Source: Clostridium sp. AM33-3 (GTDB taxonomy: Bacteria > Bacillota > Clostridia > Lachnospirales > Lachnospiraceae). From it: a stretch of DNA of 64,000 nt. Below the pieces are notes generated by a model. The model saw only the letters and a list, made by a program, of their open reading frames with translations, did no database searches and was not told where the DNA came from. Position 1 is the first letter of the stretch, and each line of letters opens with the position of its first letter. The DNA lies in the NCBI RefSeq assembly GCF_003480315.1, contig NZ_QUIV01000013.1, positions 25,508-89,507 of the forward strand, written 5' to 3'. A program made the translations under genes and the position numbers. Shown in pieces: positions 31,993 to 40,700 of the stretch.

Positions 31993-33870
31993 TTAATCCG
32001 CAGTCATCTTCAGAAGCACGGCCAGCCGTGTCACACCGCGCTTTTCCAGTGCATTCGGCACATAGAAATTGCTCTCAAACCGCAGGGTCACCGGCTGATA
32101 CGGATTCACCTGGATCGTGCACTCCTCATTCTGCTCCGTAAAATTAATGTACTCGGCCGGCTCACCGTCCACATACACGGTCAGCCACTGGTCATCCGTG
32201 AGATCCCGCGGATAGTTGAAGCTTAAATGAATTTCTCCTGTGCTTCCGGCCATCACCTGGACGGATGCCCTCTCATCTAACCAGCCATCATCATAAAAGC
32301 CGTAGATCGGGCGGCACTTAAACAGGGATGCCGCATGGGTGATATCCTGGAACCGGTTGTTCTCCGGATCCTCCTGGATCACCAGCATGTCATCGGTAAT
32401 CAGACCAATGTCACGCAGATCCTTAATATGAACGACCCTCACACAGTCATCGCGGTTTAACCGGTCGAATACCCGGAAAAACTCCGCCTGGGTGAAATCA
32501 TCCATCTCGAATTTGTCCCCTACAATGTAGATGGTCTTTCCAAAGATCCCGACACCGTACTGTCCGTAGGTTTCTTCTGCCAGAGCATTATAGTGCTCCT
32601 GGTCAGCCCAGTAATAAAGGTTCGGAAACAGGCCGCGGTAATAATGCTCCACCGGAAGCATGAACAGCACATAGAGCGTGAACAGGCTTAAGTACGGAAG
32701 TGCCTGGATCCAGCGCCCACGCTTTGCCATCTGCTCCGTCAGACTGCCGTACATCCAGGAAAGGAATAGCAGCGCTGCCGCCAGGGAAACATAGACCCAG
32801 CGCATCTCCACGCGGATGGTCACGCTGGAGCAGACGATACAGGCTCCGATAAATGCCACAAACAGGAATGCCTTCTGCAAGTACGGAACCATCTTCTTTC
32901 CCTTCCGGATCACACGGATCAGAAAGGCTAGCACCAGCATCGCGATCATCAGATCTGCCAGGGCAATGAGAATGATCACCCACAGCGGCGCTTCCCGGAA
33001 GTTCTGTCCATTTAAGTGCTCCGGTCCTGCATTGATTCCGAAGATATAGGCAATCTGGCTTAACACAAAGTGCAGCACAGAGCTCACGGAAATGGTATCT
33101 ACCACGTCGGTTCCGCCGGTCCCCGGAGGGGAGATGGTGCCGATAAAAACAAACCGCAGAAGCTGGATCAGGGCAAATCCAACAGTTGGAGCCGCCCAGA
33201 GCTTCCAGTTCCTTGACAGCCGAAAGATCAGGGAAAAGTAAAACAGCGGAAGCAACACCATATAGCGCTCATGCACCAGGCAGACACAGAAATAAAGAAC
33301 CACCGCCAGGTAAAACTTCCGGTTCGTAGCCGCCTCATCTGTTTCGCCCAGAAACTCCAGCAGGAAATACAGGATTCCCAGCGCCATCCACATGGCCATG
33401 GTCTCCATCAGCCCCAGCGCCTGGCCGATCTGGTAGTAGGACATACGGGACATCAGAAACATGACCGCACATAAAATTCCCACATACGCAGAATGGCTGA
33501 ACCGTTTTGCCATGCGGTAAAGATTGTACGCAAGACAGGAGTTCAGCACAATGTTAAAGGGCACATACCAGTTTACATGGGTGCCGAAAAGTTTCATTTC
33601 TGTCCATGCCGCCAGATTGTAAAGGGCACGGAAACGTGTCCCGCCGCTGGTAAACACCGCCGCGAAGAACGGGTTATCGTTAAAGCAGAACCACTGATAG
33701 AGATCGTCCATGTAAAGACCCTTGATCTCCATGTGACGGTTGATCACAAACGTAAAGGCAGTCAGCAGGATCAGGACCAGGGCTTCCGTCTTCCAGACAT
33801 CTGCCCGTTTCGTCCACCGGTATTGCATGGCCTCCGCCCTCTGCTTTCCGCTAAATTCCATCTTTTCCAT
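31993..33870 (-). CDS. large polytopic membrane protein, putative GT-C-type glycosyltransferase or glycan membrane enzyme
   Basis: 625 residues from the ATG at 33870 (TTGGAG seven bases upstream; 25 further codons in frame lack a site). After a basic start come about ten to eleven membrane helices (residues 30-440), with a short first loop containing IKGLYMDDLYQWF; an acidic DD just after TM1 is common in GT-C transferases. The C-terminal 180 residues are soluble, with FNYPRDLTDDQWLTVYVDG suggesting a beta-rich lectin-like domain. I do not recognise the family exactly. Placed between a GT2 gene and rfbF, it may move or attach a lipid-linked sugar outside the membrane. Function is inferred only from topology and position. 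Confidence 0.65.
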   Translation of the reverse strand: MEKMEFSGKQRAEAMQYRWTKRADVWKTEALVLILLTAFTFVINRHMEIKGLYMDDLYQWFCFNDNPFFAAVFTSGGTRFRALYNLAAWTEMKLFGTHVNWYVPFNIVLNSCLAYNLYRMAKRFSHSAYVGILCAVMFLMSRMSYYQIGQALGLMETMAMWMALGILYFLLEFLGETDEAATNRKFYLAVVLYFCVCLVHERYMVLLPLFYFSLIFRLSRNWKLWAAPTVGFALIQLLRFVFIGTISPPGTGGTDVVDTISVSSVLHFVLSQIAYIFGINAGPEHLNGQNFREAPLWVIILIALADLMIAMLVLAFLIRVIRKGKKMVPYLQKAFLFVAFIGACIVCSSVTIRVEMRWVYVSLAAALLFLSWMYGSLTEQMAKRGRWIQALPYLSLFTLYVLFMLPVEHYYRGLFPNLYYWADQEHYNALAEETYGQYGVGIFGKTIYIVGDKFEMDDFTQAEFFRVFDRLNRDDCVRVVHIKDLRDIGLITDDMLVIQEDPENNRFQDITHAASLFKCRPIYGFYDDGWLDERASVQVMAGSTGEIHLSFNYPRDLTDDQWLTVYVDGEPAEYINFTEQNEECTIQVNPYQPVTLRFESNFYVPNALEKRGVTRLAVLLKMTAD

Positions 33871-33954
33871 AATTATACTCCAATTTTTTGTTGCAGTCCG
33901 GATGGCCCTGAAGCACGGCGCTTTCCTTTGCTGCGTTCCGGTCATTGCAGGCTC

Positions 33955-34743
33955 TTACGCGTTATCGTAAGCCGCATACGCTTTCCGGTAAAAGTGCATC
34001 AGTACCTTCACCACCGGCTTTGGCCAGATTTTCTCATACATAGCTGTCTCATCTGTCCCGCGGCGGTGATCCTGAATGCAGGCCTTTGTGGTAGCTCCGT
34101 CATGGATCCGGTAACGGATCAGCGGACGTTCCACGCAGATAAAACGGCCCGGCCGCGCCGCCAGCTTCCACATGGTATCCCAGTCCAGCGCAAATTTATA
34201 GGGCGAGTCAAACAGAGGCGTGCCGAGCGCCTCTTTATCATAAGTACAGGAAGGGCAGATGATCGGGTTGCCAAACACCAGCGCTGCCTTTTTCACAAAG
34301 GTCCGGTCTGCCAGTCCATGCAGGCGCAGCGGCAGACGCAGAAGCATCTTGATAAACTGGATCATGCCCGGTCTCTGCAGCTCTTCACCCTTTAAGATCG
34401 CGCAGTCTGTGGTGAACACCGTGGTGTCCGGGTATCGTTCCCAGCACCGCTGCACCCAGGCCGCGTAATCCCGGTGGTAGCAGTCATCCTGATGAGCAAT
34501 GGTCACCAGGCGGGTATCCGCCTTTTCACAGGCAAAGTTCCAGTCATCCTGAATGTCACTTTTTCCGTCCCGCACATACAGCGGAATGTCGTGGATCCTT
34601 GCCATAGCCTCCAGAAACGGACTTGGTGTAGAGGTACAGAGAATGATCTTTGACTTCACCGACTGCCGCTTCAGGGAATGGATGCAGGCATCCAGATAGG
34701 GCGAATCCTTATAGGCACAGATTGCAAAAGTATGACTCATCAT
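33955..34743 (-). CDS. GT2-family glycosyltransferase
   Basis: 262 residues. Short GT-A N-terminus (FAICAYKDSPYLDACIHSL), a TIAHQDDCYH block with the Asp-Asp metal site (normally DxD), and FVKKAALVFGNPIICPSC plus RYRIHDGATTK near the acceptor side. No membrane helix, so it is cytosolic or peripheral. ATG with GAGGAG seven bases upstream, four bases after the gmhA stop, so co-translated with the heptose genes. It may transfer heptose or a neighbour sugar during repeat-unit assembly; donor and acceptor are not predictable. Confidence 0.8.
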   Translation of the reverse strand: MMSHTFAICAYKDSPYLDACIHSLKRQSVKSKIILCTSTPSPFLEAMARIHDIPLYVRDGKSDIQDDWNFACEKADTRLVTIAHQDDCYHRDYAAWVQRCWERYPDTTVFTTDCAILKGEELQRPGMIQFIKMLLRLPLRLHGLADRTFVKKAALVFGNPIICPSCTYDKEALGTPLFDSPYKFALDWDTMWKLAARPGRFICVERPLIRYRIHDGATTKACIQDHRRGTDETAMYEKIWPKPVVKVLMHFYRKAYAAYDNA

Positions 34744-34747
34744 ATTC

Positions 34748-35401
34748 CTACTCCTCGAAGAAGGCCTCTTCCAGCATCAGGCACAGTGCATGATAGATCG
34801 GAAGATGCAGTTCCTGGATCTTAAAGGTCTCCGTCTCCGGAACGATGACAGCCACATCGGCCCGCTTTCCGAGCAGGCCGCCATCCTTTCCGGTCAGGCC
34901 GACGACGCTTAAGCCCTTTGCTTTCGCAACGGTCACTGCGTAATCCACATTTTTAGAGTTTCCGGAGGTGGATATCCCCAGGAATACATCATCCCTGTCC
35001 CCATATCCACAAACCTTCTGGGCAAAGATCATATCCGCGTCCACATCGTTGGCAAAGGCCGTGGAAAGTCCCGGATGTCCATCCAGTGCAATGGCCCGCA
35101 GGCTGCCCTGAAGACTGCGGGCCAGATCTGCCCCATGGCTTATGTTTTCCATGGCCAGACTGTGCTGCAGTGCTTCGTCTAACGGGCGGCGCTTTCGAAA
35201 GCCCTTCATCAGTTCCCCGACAATATGCTCCGCGTCCGCGCAGCTTCCGCCGTTTCCGGCTACCAGAAGCTTTCCGCCTGTGCGGTAGCAGGTCTCCAGA
35301 ACCTCATATGCCTTTAAAATATCCTCCCGGTTCTTCTCAAGAACCGGATAGCGTACAAACAGCTCCTCAAAGATTTCCTGCTGTTTCTCTGTTAATTTCA
35401 T
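34748..35401 (-). CDS. gmhA: D-sedoheptulose 7-phosphate isomerase
   Basis: 217 residues from the ATG at 35401 with CTGGAGG; the extra 27 codons in frame belong to the overlap with gmhB. SIS domain: LLVAGNGGSCADAEHIVGEL, the HSLAMEN loop and FLGISTSGNSKNV binding the sugar phosphate, and late QELHLPIYHALC with the His of the active site. It converts sedoheptulose-7-phosphate to D-glycero-D-manno-heptose-7-phosphate, step one of heptose nucleotide synthesis. Overlaps gmhB by 35 bases. A full pathway to GDP-heptose is encoded beside it. Confidence 0.93.
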   Translation of the reverse strand: MKLTEKQQEIFEELFVRYPVLEKNREDILKAYEVLETCYRTGGKLLVAGNGGSCADAEHIVGELMKGFRKRRPLDEALQHSLAMENISHGADLARSLQGSLRAIALDGHPGLSTAFANDVDADMIFAQKVCGYGDRDDVFLGISTSGNSKNVDYAVTVAKAKGLSVVGLTGKDGGLLGKRADVAVIVPETETFKIQELHLPIYHALCLMLEEAFFEE

Positions 35402-35948
35402 TGTATGCCTCCAGTAAATCGTCTGCGTACAGGTCATAGGGGAAGTCTCCCTTTTTCTTCTGTTCCTCATGGACTCCGGCACCGTAGCCGGTTCCCACTA
35501 ACACAGTACGGACTCCGTAATTGCGGCCCGCTTCCATATCGATCAGCTTGTCACCGATCATCCAGGAGGATGCCTTGTCAACCGCAAAATCCTGTTCTGC
35601 CATCTCGAACATGCCTGTTTCCGGTTTGCGGCAGTGGCACCGGACCTTGTATTTTCCGATTCCATGCTCCGGATGGTGCGGGCAGTAGTAAAACGCATCA
35701 ATCTTCACTCCCTGTCCGGCCAGCAGTTCGTTCATATAACGATGCAGCTCTTTTACATCGTCCTCGGTATAATAGCCGCGGGCCACGCCTGCCTGATTGG
35801 TGACCACCACCAGCCTGTAGCCCTGGTCCTTAAAAGCCTTCAAGGCCTCCGGCACTCCCGGAAGGAGCACCAGATCTTCTTTCCGGTGCAGGTAATTGAC
35901 CTCTTCATTCAATGTACCGTCCCGGTCCAGAAATATTACTTTTTCCAT
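35367..35948 (-). CDS. gmhB: D-glycero-D-manno-heptose 1,7-bisphosphate 7-phosphatase
   Basis: 193 residues, HAD fold. Nucleophile motif FLDRDGTLNEE, motif II VVTNQAGVARG, and the GmhB zinc loop YYCPHHPEHG with CHCRKPETGM. WMIGDKLIDMEAG gives the metal-binding acidic pair. It removes the 7-phosphate of heptose-1,7-bisphosphate, the third step to GDP-heptose. Starts nine bases after hddA and overlaps gmhA at its end. Confidence 0.93.
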   Translation of the reverse strand: MEKVIFLDRDGTLNEEVNYLHRKEDLVLLPGVPEALKAFKDQGYRLVVVTNQAGVARGYYTEDDVKELHRYMNELLAGQGVKIDAFYYCPHHPEHGIGKYKVRCHCRKPETGMFEMAEQDFAVDKASSWMIGDKLIDMEAGRNYGVRTVLVGTGYGAGVHEEQKKKGDFPYDLYADDLLEAYNEINRETAGNL

Positions 35949-35957
35949 AAAATATCC

Positions 35958-37028
35958 TTATAATTTAAATTCGTAATCTCCGTTCGGCAGATGTACCTTC
36001 ACCTCATTATAATTCCAGCGGTTTTCATCTGCGATCCAGGACTGGGCGCCGCGCAGCTCAAAGTTCCAGTCTGCCATCTGGCCGCCCATCTGCTCCATGC
36101 GGGCTGCCACCTTATGCTTGACATTGTACGGGCAGTACATCAGAAGATAACCGCCGCCGCCCGCGCCAAGCAGCTTGCCGCCCAGCGCCCCGGCCTTGAT
36201 GGCCTCATCGTAAAGCTCATCGATCTGCGGGTTTGTGATTTTGCTGCTCATGCGTTTTTTGCTCTGCCAGCCATAATCCAGCAGTTTTCCGAAGCTGTGC
36301 AGATTTCCCTTTAACAGCTCATCCTTCATGGCATAGGCCAGGGCCTTCACCTCGCACATGGCATCAAAGGCGTCCTTCTTCTCGTAGTTTTTCACCTGGT
36401 CCTTGATGATATTCGCAGACACATGGATATTGCCTGTGTAGCATAAGAGCAGGTTATACTGCAACTCATGCAGAATGTCCTTCTTAATGCGCAGCGGGTT
36501 GACCACCACGTTGTTGCGGCCATGGAATTCAATAAAGTTGATGCCGCCGAAGGTAGCCGCATACTGATCCTGATAACCGCCGTCAATCTTTAAATCTTCA
36601 CGCTCAACCTGATAAGCCAGGTCCGCCAGGCGGTATGCATCCATCTCTACGCCTTTCCAGCGCGCCATAGCCGTTAACAGCGAAACCATAACAGTAGATG
36701 AGGTTCCAAGGCCGGAACCGGCCGGCGCGTCACACTGTAAATAAACCTCACAGCCCTGGTTGATATCCATGGCCTTTAAAGCAGCGGTGACCAGATCCAG
36801 CCGTCCGTCGTAGACAAAATTTTCCTTCGCGTTATATTTGACTGTCATGTCAAAGTCCAGAGAGTGTACGATAATCTGATCATCCTCTCTCGGAACGATG
36901 GAACAGTACGCATACTTGTTGATGGTGCTGCCGATGATGGCGCCGCCCTGCTCCACACAGAAGGGTGCCACATCCGTACCGCCGCCGCCGAAGCTGACGC
37001 GAAGCGGTGCCCGTCCCCTGATTACCAT
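35958..37028 (-). CDS. hddA: D-glycero-alpha-D-manno-heptose 7-phosphate kinase (GHMP kinase)
   Basis: 356 residues, GHMP kinase family. Substrate loop RAPLRVSFGGGGTDVAPFC, ATP loop DAPAGSGLGTSSTVMVSLL (near 105-123), QDQYAATFGGIN, and motif 3 GGKLLGAGGGGYLLMYC. HddA phosphorylates C1 of heptose-7-phosphate in the alpha configuration, which commits the route to GDP-heptose rather than the ADP-heptose of Gram-negative LPS. Overlaps hddC by seven bases, so coupled. The set hddC, hddA, gmhB, gmhA is complete. Confidence 0.92.
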   Translation of the reverse strand: MVIRGRAPLRVSFGGGGTDVAPFCVEQGGAIIGSTINKYAYCSIVPREDDQIIVHSLDFDMTVKYNAKENFVYDGRLDLVTAALKAMDINQGCEVYLQCDAPAGSGLGTSSTVMVSLLTAMARWKGVEMDAYRLADLAYQVEREDLKIDGGYQDQYAATFGGINFIEFHGRNNVVVNPLRIKKDILHELQYNLLLCYTGNIHVSANIIKDQVKNYEKKDAFDAMCEVKALAYAMKDELLKGNLHSFGKLLDYGWQSKKRMSSKITNPQIDELYDEAIKAGALGGKLLGAGGGGYLLMYCPYNVKHKVAARMEQMGGQMADWNFELRGAQSWIADENRWNYNEVKVHLPNGDYEFKL

Positions 37029-37747
37029 ACCACTACTCCTCTCTCTACATCTTCAATAAACTGATAATAAGCCTCCGGAATACCAATATCAATGAAGTAA
37101 CCATCATTTACAAAACCGCCTAACGGACGGCCCTCAGACAGCCACTTCGGGATCATCTCATTTTCCAGGGAAACCTTTCCTGCCGGGATTTCGTCAAGCA
37201 GGGCGCGCTTCATCAAATACACGCCGCCGTTGATGGTGCCCGGCTTCGCCTGGGCAGTTTTTTCGTTAAAACCGGTCAGGCGGCCATTTGTCAGAACCGC
37301 TGCCCCGTACCGGGAAATATCCGGCACCTCCCGGAGCACCAGTGCCATATCCAGATCAGACTCCTGCTGCATGGTCACCAGGCGGCTGTAGTCAATCTGA
37401 TAAAAAGTGTCCGCGTTCAGGACAAAAAAGCTGTCCTCCGTGACAAATCTGCCGGCATTTTTGATGGCTCCGGCTGTGCCGAGAAGTTCTTCCTCGTAAG
37501 CATAATGAACCGTGATGGGAGTTCCGTCCGGTGCGGCAAAGCCGCTTCCGTCCCCGAAATACTCCTCCACCATGGAACCCTTGTAGCCCACGGCAAAGAT
37601 GATATCTGTGATGCCATGGCGGGAAAGCTCATGCACCACATACTCCATAAATGGCTTCTCTCCGATCAGGGCCATAGGCTTCGGGCGGTCGCTTACCACG
37701 CTCCGGAGCCGGGTTCCCAGACCACCGGCCAGTAAAATTGCCTGCAT
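37022..37747 (-). CDS. hddC: D-glycero-alpha-D-manno-heptose 1-phosphate guanylyltransferase
   Basis: 241 residues of sugar nucleotidyltransferase fold. Signature AILLAGGLGTRLRSVVSDRP with KPMALIGEKPFMEYVVHEL, FVLNADTFYQID with the metal Asp, INGGVYLMKR and FIDIGIPEAYY. Gene order beside hddA, gmhB and gmhA supports the guanylyltransferase of the GDP-D-glycero-alpha-D-manno-heptose pathway over other sugar-1-phosphate transferases. The nucleotide specificity itself cannot be read safely from the fold. Confidence 0.88.
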   Translation of the reverse strand: MQAILLAGGLGTRLRSVVSDRPKPMALIGEKPFMEYVVHELSRHGITDIIFAVGYKGSMVEEYFGDGSGFAAPDGTPITVHYAYEEELLGTAGAIKNAGRFVTEDSFFVLNADTFYQIDYSRLVTMQQESDLDMALVLREVPDISRYGAAVLTNGRLTGFNEKTAQAKPGTINGGVYLMKRALLDEIPAGKVSLENEMIPKWLSEGRPLGGFVNDGYFIDIGIPEAYYQFIEDVERGVVVW

Positions 37748-37763
37748 TGTATATTCTCCTTAG

Positions 37764-40700
37764 CTATCTCTTAAAATCGTTCTCAATGACCTTCCATGCC
37801 GCATCCATGCTGAAATGGGTGCGGATGTAGCTCTGGGTCTTCTCGCAGAGTGCCCTGCAGCCCTCCGGGCTCTGGTACAGTCTGGTCACGGTCTCGGCAA
37901 ATGCCTCCGGCTCGTCTTCTACCAGAAGAACATCCTCTACCTGCGGAATTCCCTCCGCTCCAATGGAGGTGGTGACGATCGGGGCACCGTTGTAGATGGC
38001 TTCTACCACCTTGCCCTTTACACCTGCACCATAACGCAGCGGAACCACCACCACACGACAGGTGGCATAAAGCTCACTCAGCTCTTCCTCAGATACAAAG
38101 CCCTTGATGATGATGCCGTTGTCCGGCTGCTGCAGCGCCCTGATCTCATCGGTCACCTTGGAACCGACTACGATAAATTCCGGCGGAACCTGACCTGCTG
38201 CCTCCATCTTCTGACGGATGCGCGGATAAATGTCCTTTGCAAACCAGAGCACCGCATCTGCATTCGGCGGATGCGCAAAGCCGCCGACAAACAGAAGTCC
38301 GTTGCGCTTCGCAAAGTCCTCCTGAATGTCAGACTTAAACTCATCAAAAACATATGCTGTAATATCCTTTACGTTGATGGTCGGATCAATCTCGTGGATT
38401 GCGTCACGCTCAATGTAAGACGGATAGTAGGAGACTGCCGCCTTGCTCATCAGCGTAAACTCAATGGACTTCCAGTATTCCGCATCCTCGCGGATTTTCG
38501 GATCCTTCGTGATCTGATACTCACGGCTCTCCCGCAGCCAGTGCAGATCGTGTCCGTAGTAGATCACCTTGATATCGGTATTGTCTAAAATGTAATCAAT
38601 ATATTTGGACGCGATATGCGGGCGGTTTAAGTAAGCCACCGCAATGTCATCGCCATGATCCCGCAGCCAGTCCCAGATCTTAACCTGGTATTCCGGTCCG
38701 TATAACACCTCGATACCCATCTGCTCCAGCTCACTGGTGTAGGGCTCTTCATTCATGAAATTGTCACCCAGGAATTTTACCACATAGCCCTTCTTTAAGA
38801 ACATCTTTAAATACTGGTACGTGGTCTTGGAGCCCGCATCTTTATCATAGGTAGGCACATAATGGTCCACCACCAGGATGATCGGCTTGCCCATGCTGCG
38901 CTCTCTTGCCCGGAACGGATCCGGATTGCCGTCGTTCTCGCACTGCTTTGCGAACTCATCGGCCCATTTTTCCTTCAGCTTCCTGCTGTTTGCCACCTGA
39001 TAGCGTTTTAAGCCGGTACCCTGCACATCGGTGCCGTTGGAAACGCCCTCAAAGTGGATGACCCTGGACTTCGGCTGGTATACCACGCGGTAGCCCGCTT
39101 TTCTGACCTCGAAGGCCAGGTCGGAATCCTCACAGTAGGCCGGTGCAAAGCGGGTATCAAAGCCGCCGATCTGATTCCATAATTCATTGGATAATAAAAT
39201 AGCCGCTCCGGAAATGTAATCAACATCCTTGACATAGTTGTACTCCGGCTTGTCCGGGTTGTCCAGACGACCATAGTTCCAGCCGGAGCCGTCGCTCCAG
39301 ATGATACCGCCTGCCTCCTGCAGCCGTCCGTCCGGGTACACCAGCTTGGAACCTACCATGCCGATGGACGGATCCGACTCAATGAGCTGGACCAGGGAAG
39401 ACAGCCAGTTCTCCGTCACCTGGGTGTCGTTATTTAAGAACATCACATATTTGCCGCGGGCATGGCGTGCTGCATTATTGCAGTTGCGCAGAAAGCCCTG
39501 ATTTGTACTGTTTCTGCAGATCACAAGTCCTTCCGCATACTCGGAAAGATGCTCTGTCGCATCTGTGGATACGTCATCCGCAATAATGACCTCATAAGAA
39601 ACATCCTTCGTGTGCTCTAAAATAGAAAGCAGGCACGCATAGGTATAGTGGATCTGGTTGTATACCGGAATAATGATGGAAACCGTCGGGTTCTCCACCT
39701 GTTCAAATTTCAGGCGTCCATGCTCCCGGTAGATCTCACCAATGTTGAAATCGCCGTCCCGTAAATTTCTTCCCTCCGGTGTGGAGTAAAGCTTCATGGA
39801 ACGAAGCGGATGCAGCATATATTCCTTCTTATAATGAAGCTTTTTCCGCTCCACAGACCCCTTCGGATACTTCTGGTTGAATTTGTCGCCCAGCTTCCTG
39901 CGGATCTTAAAGAGGATGGCCTCATGTTTGTTTAAGTAATTTAAGGTCTTTGCCATCTCCCCGATCTCATGCTCATGGTTGTGGATGATTGCTTCCAGGT
40001 TGGTGACATGATTGTTGGTCAGACGCTGTACTTCCGTGATCTTGCGGATGGTCACGTCCTTCTCCCGGCTGTGGATCTTCATCTGCTCGATGCGCTCTCT
40101 CGCTCTTGCAAGGTCGCTTTCGGTCTGGCGGATGTCACGCACAGTGCGGGAATATACCATATAATTGCCCAGATACAGTTCCTGGTTTTCGCCGTGTACA
40201 TAGCTCTGGAAGTTTTCTTCCATCCTGCGGTACACCTCAGCCATCTCCGGCGTGATGCCGAAGTAACCCAGGATCTGATCTAAGGTCAGCTGCTTTAACA
40301 CACTGCTGTATTGCTCATAGAAGTAATAGAGAATACGGTATTTCACAAAATGCTCCGGAACCGGGAATAAAAATACCCACTCATAATCCAGACAGTAAAT
40401 GCCCTCCCGGGTCATCAGCATGTTTTCAAACAATGCGTCGATGTTGGAAACCTCGCAGGCCGTATCGGAAAGCAGCAGCTTCTGCTCCTCCTCCGTCAGG
40501 TCTGCGCCGAACACCTCATCAAACTCTTCCGTGCGGATAAACGCGCTGCGGCATTCCGGACTGATATCGTAAATCTGGTTCATGACAATCTGCAGCACAT
40601 CCAGCGGAAGCTGTCCGCCCTCTAACTGCTCGCCCAGCTTCTCCGCGCAGGTCTCTCCCACCAGATAGGGAAAGAATACGGAATTGCGGTGCTCGGCAAA

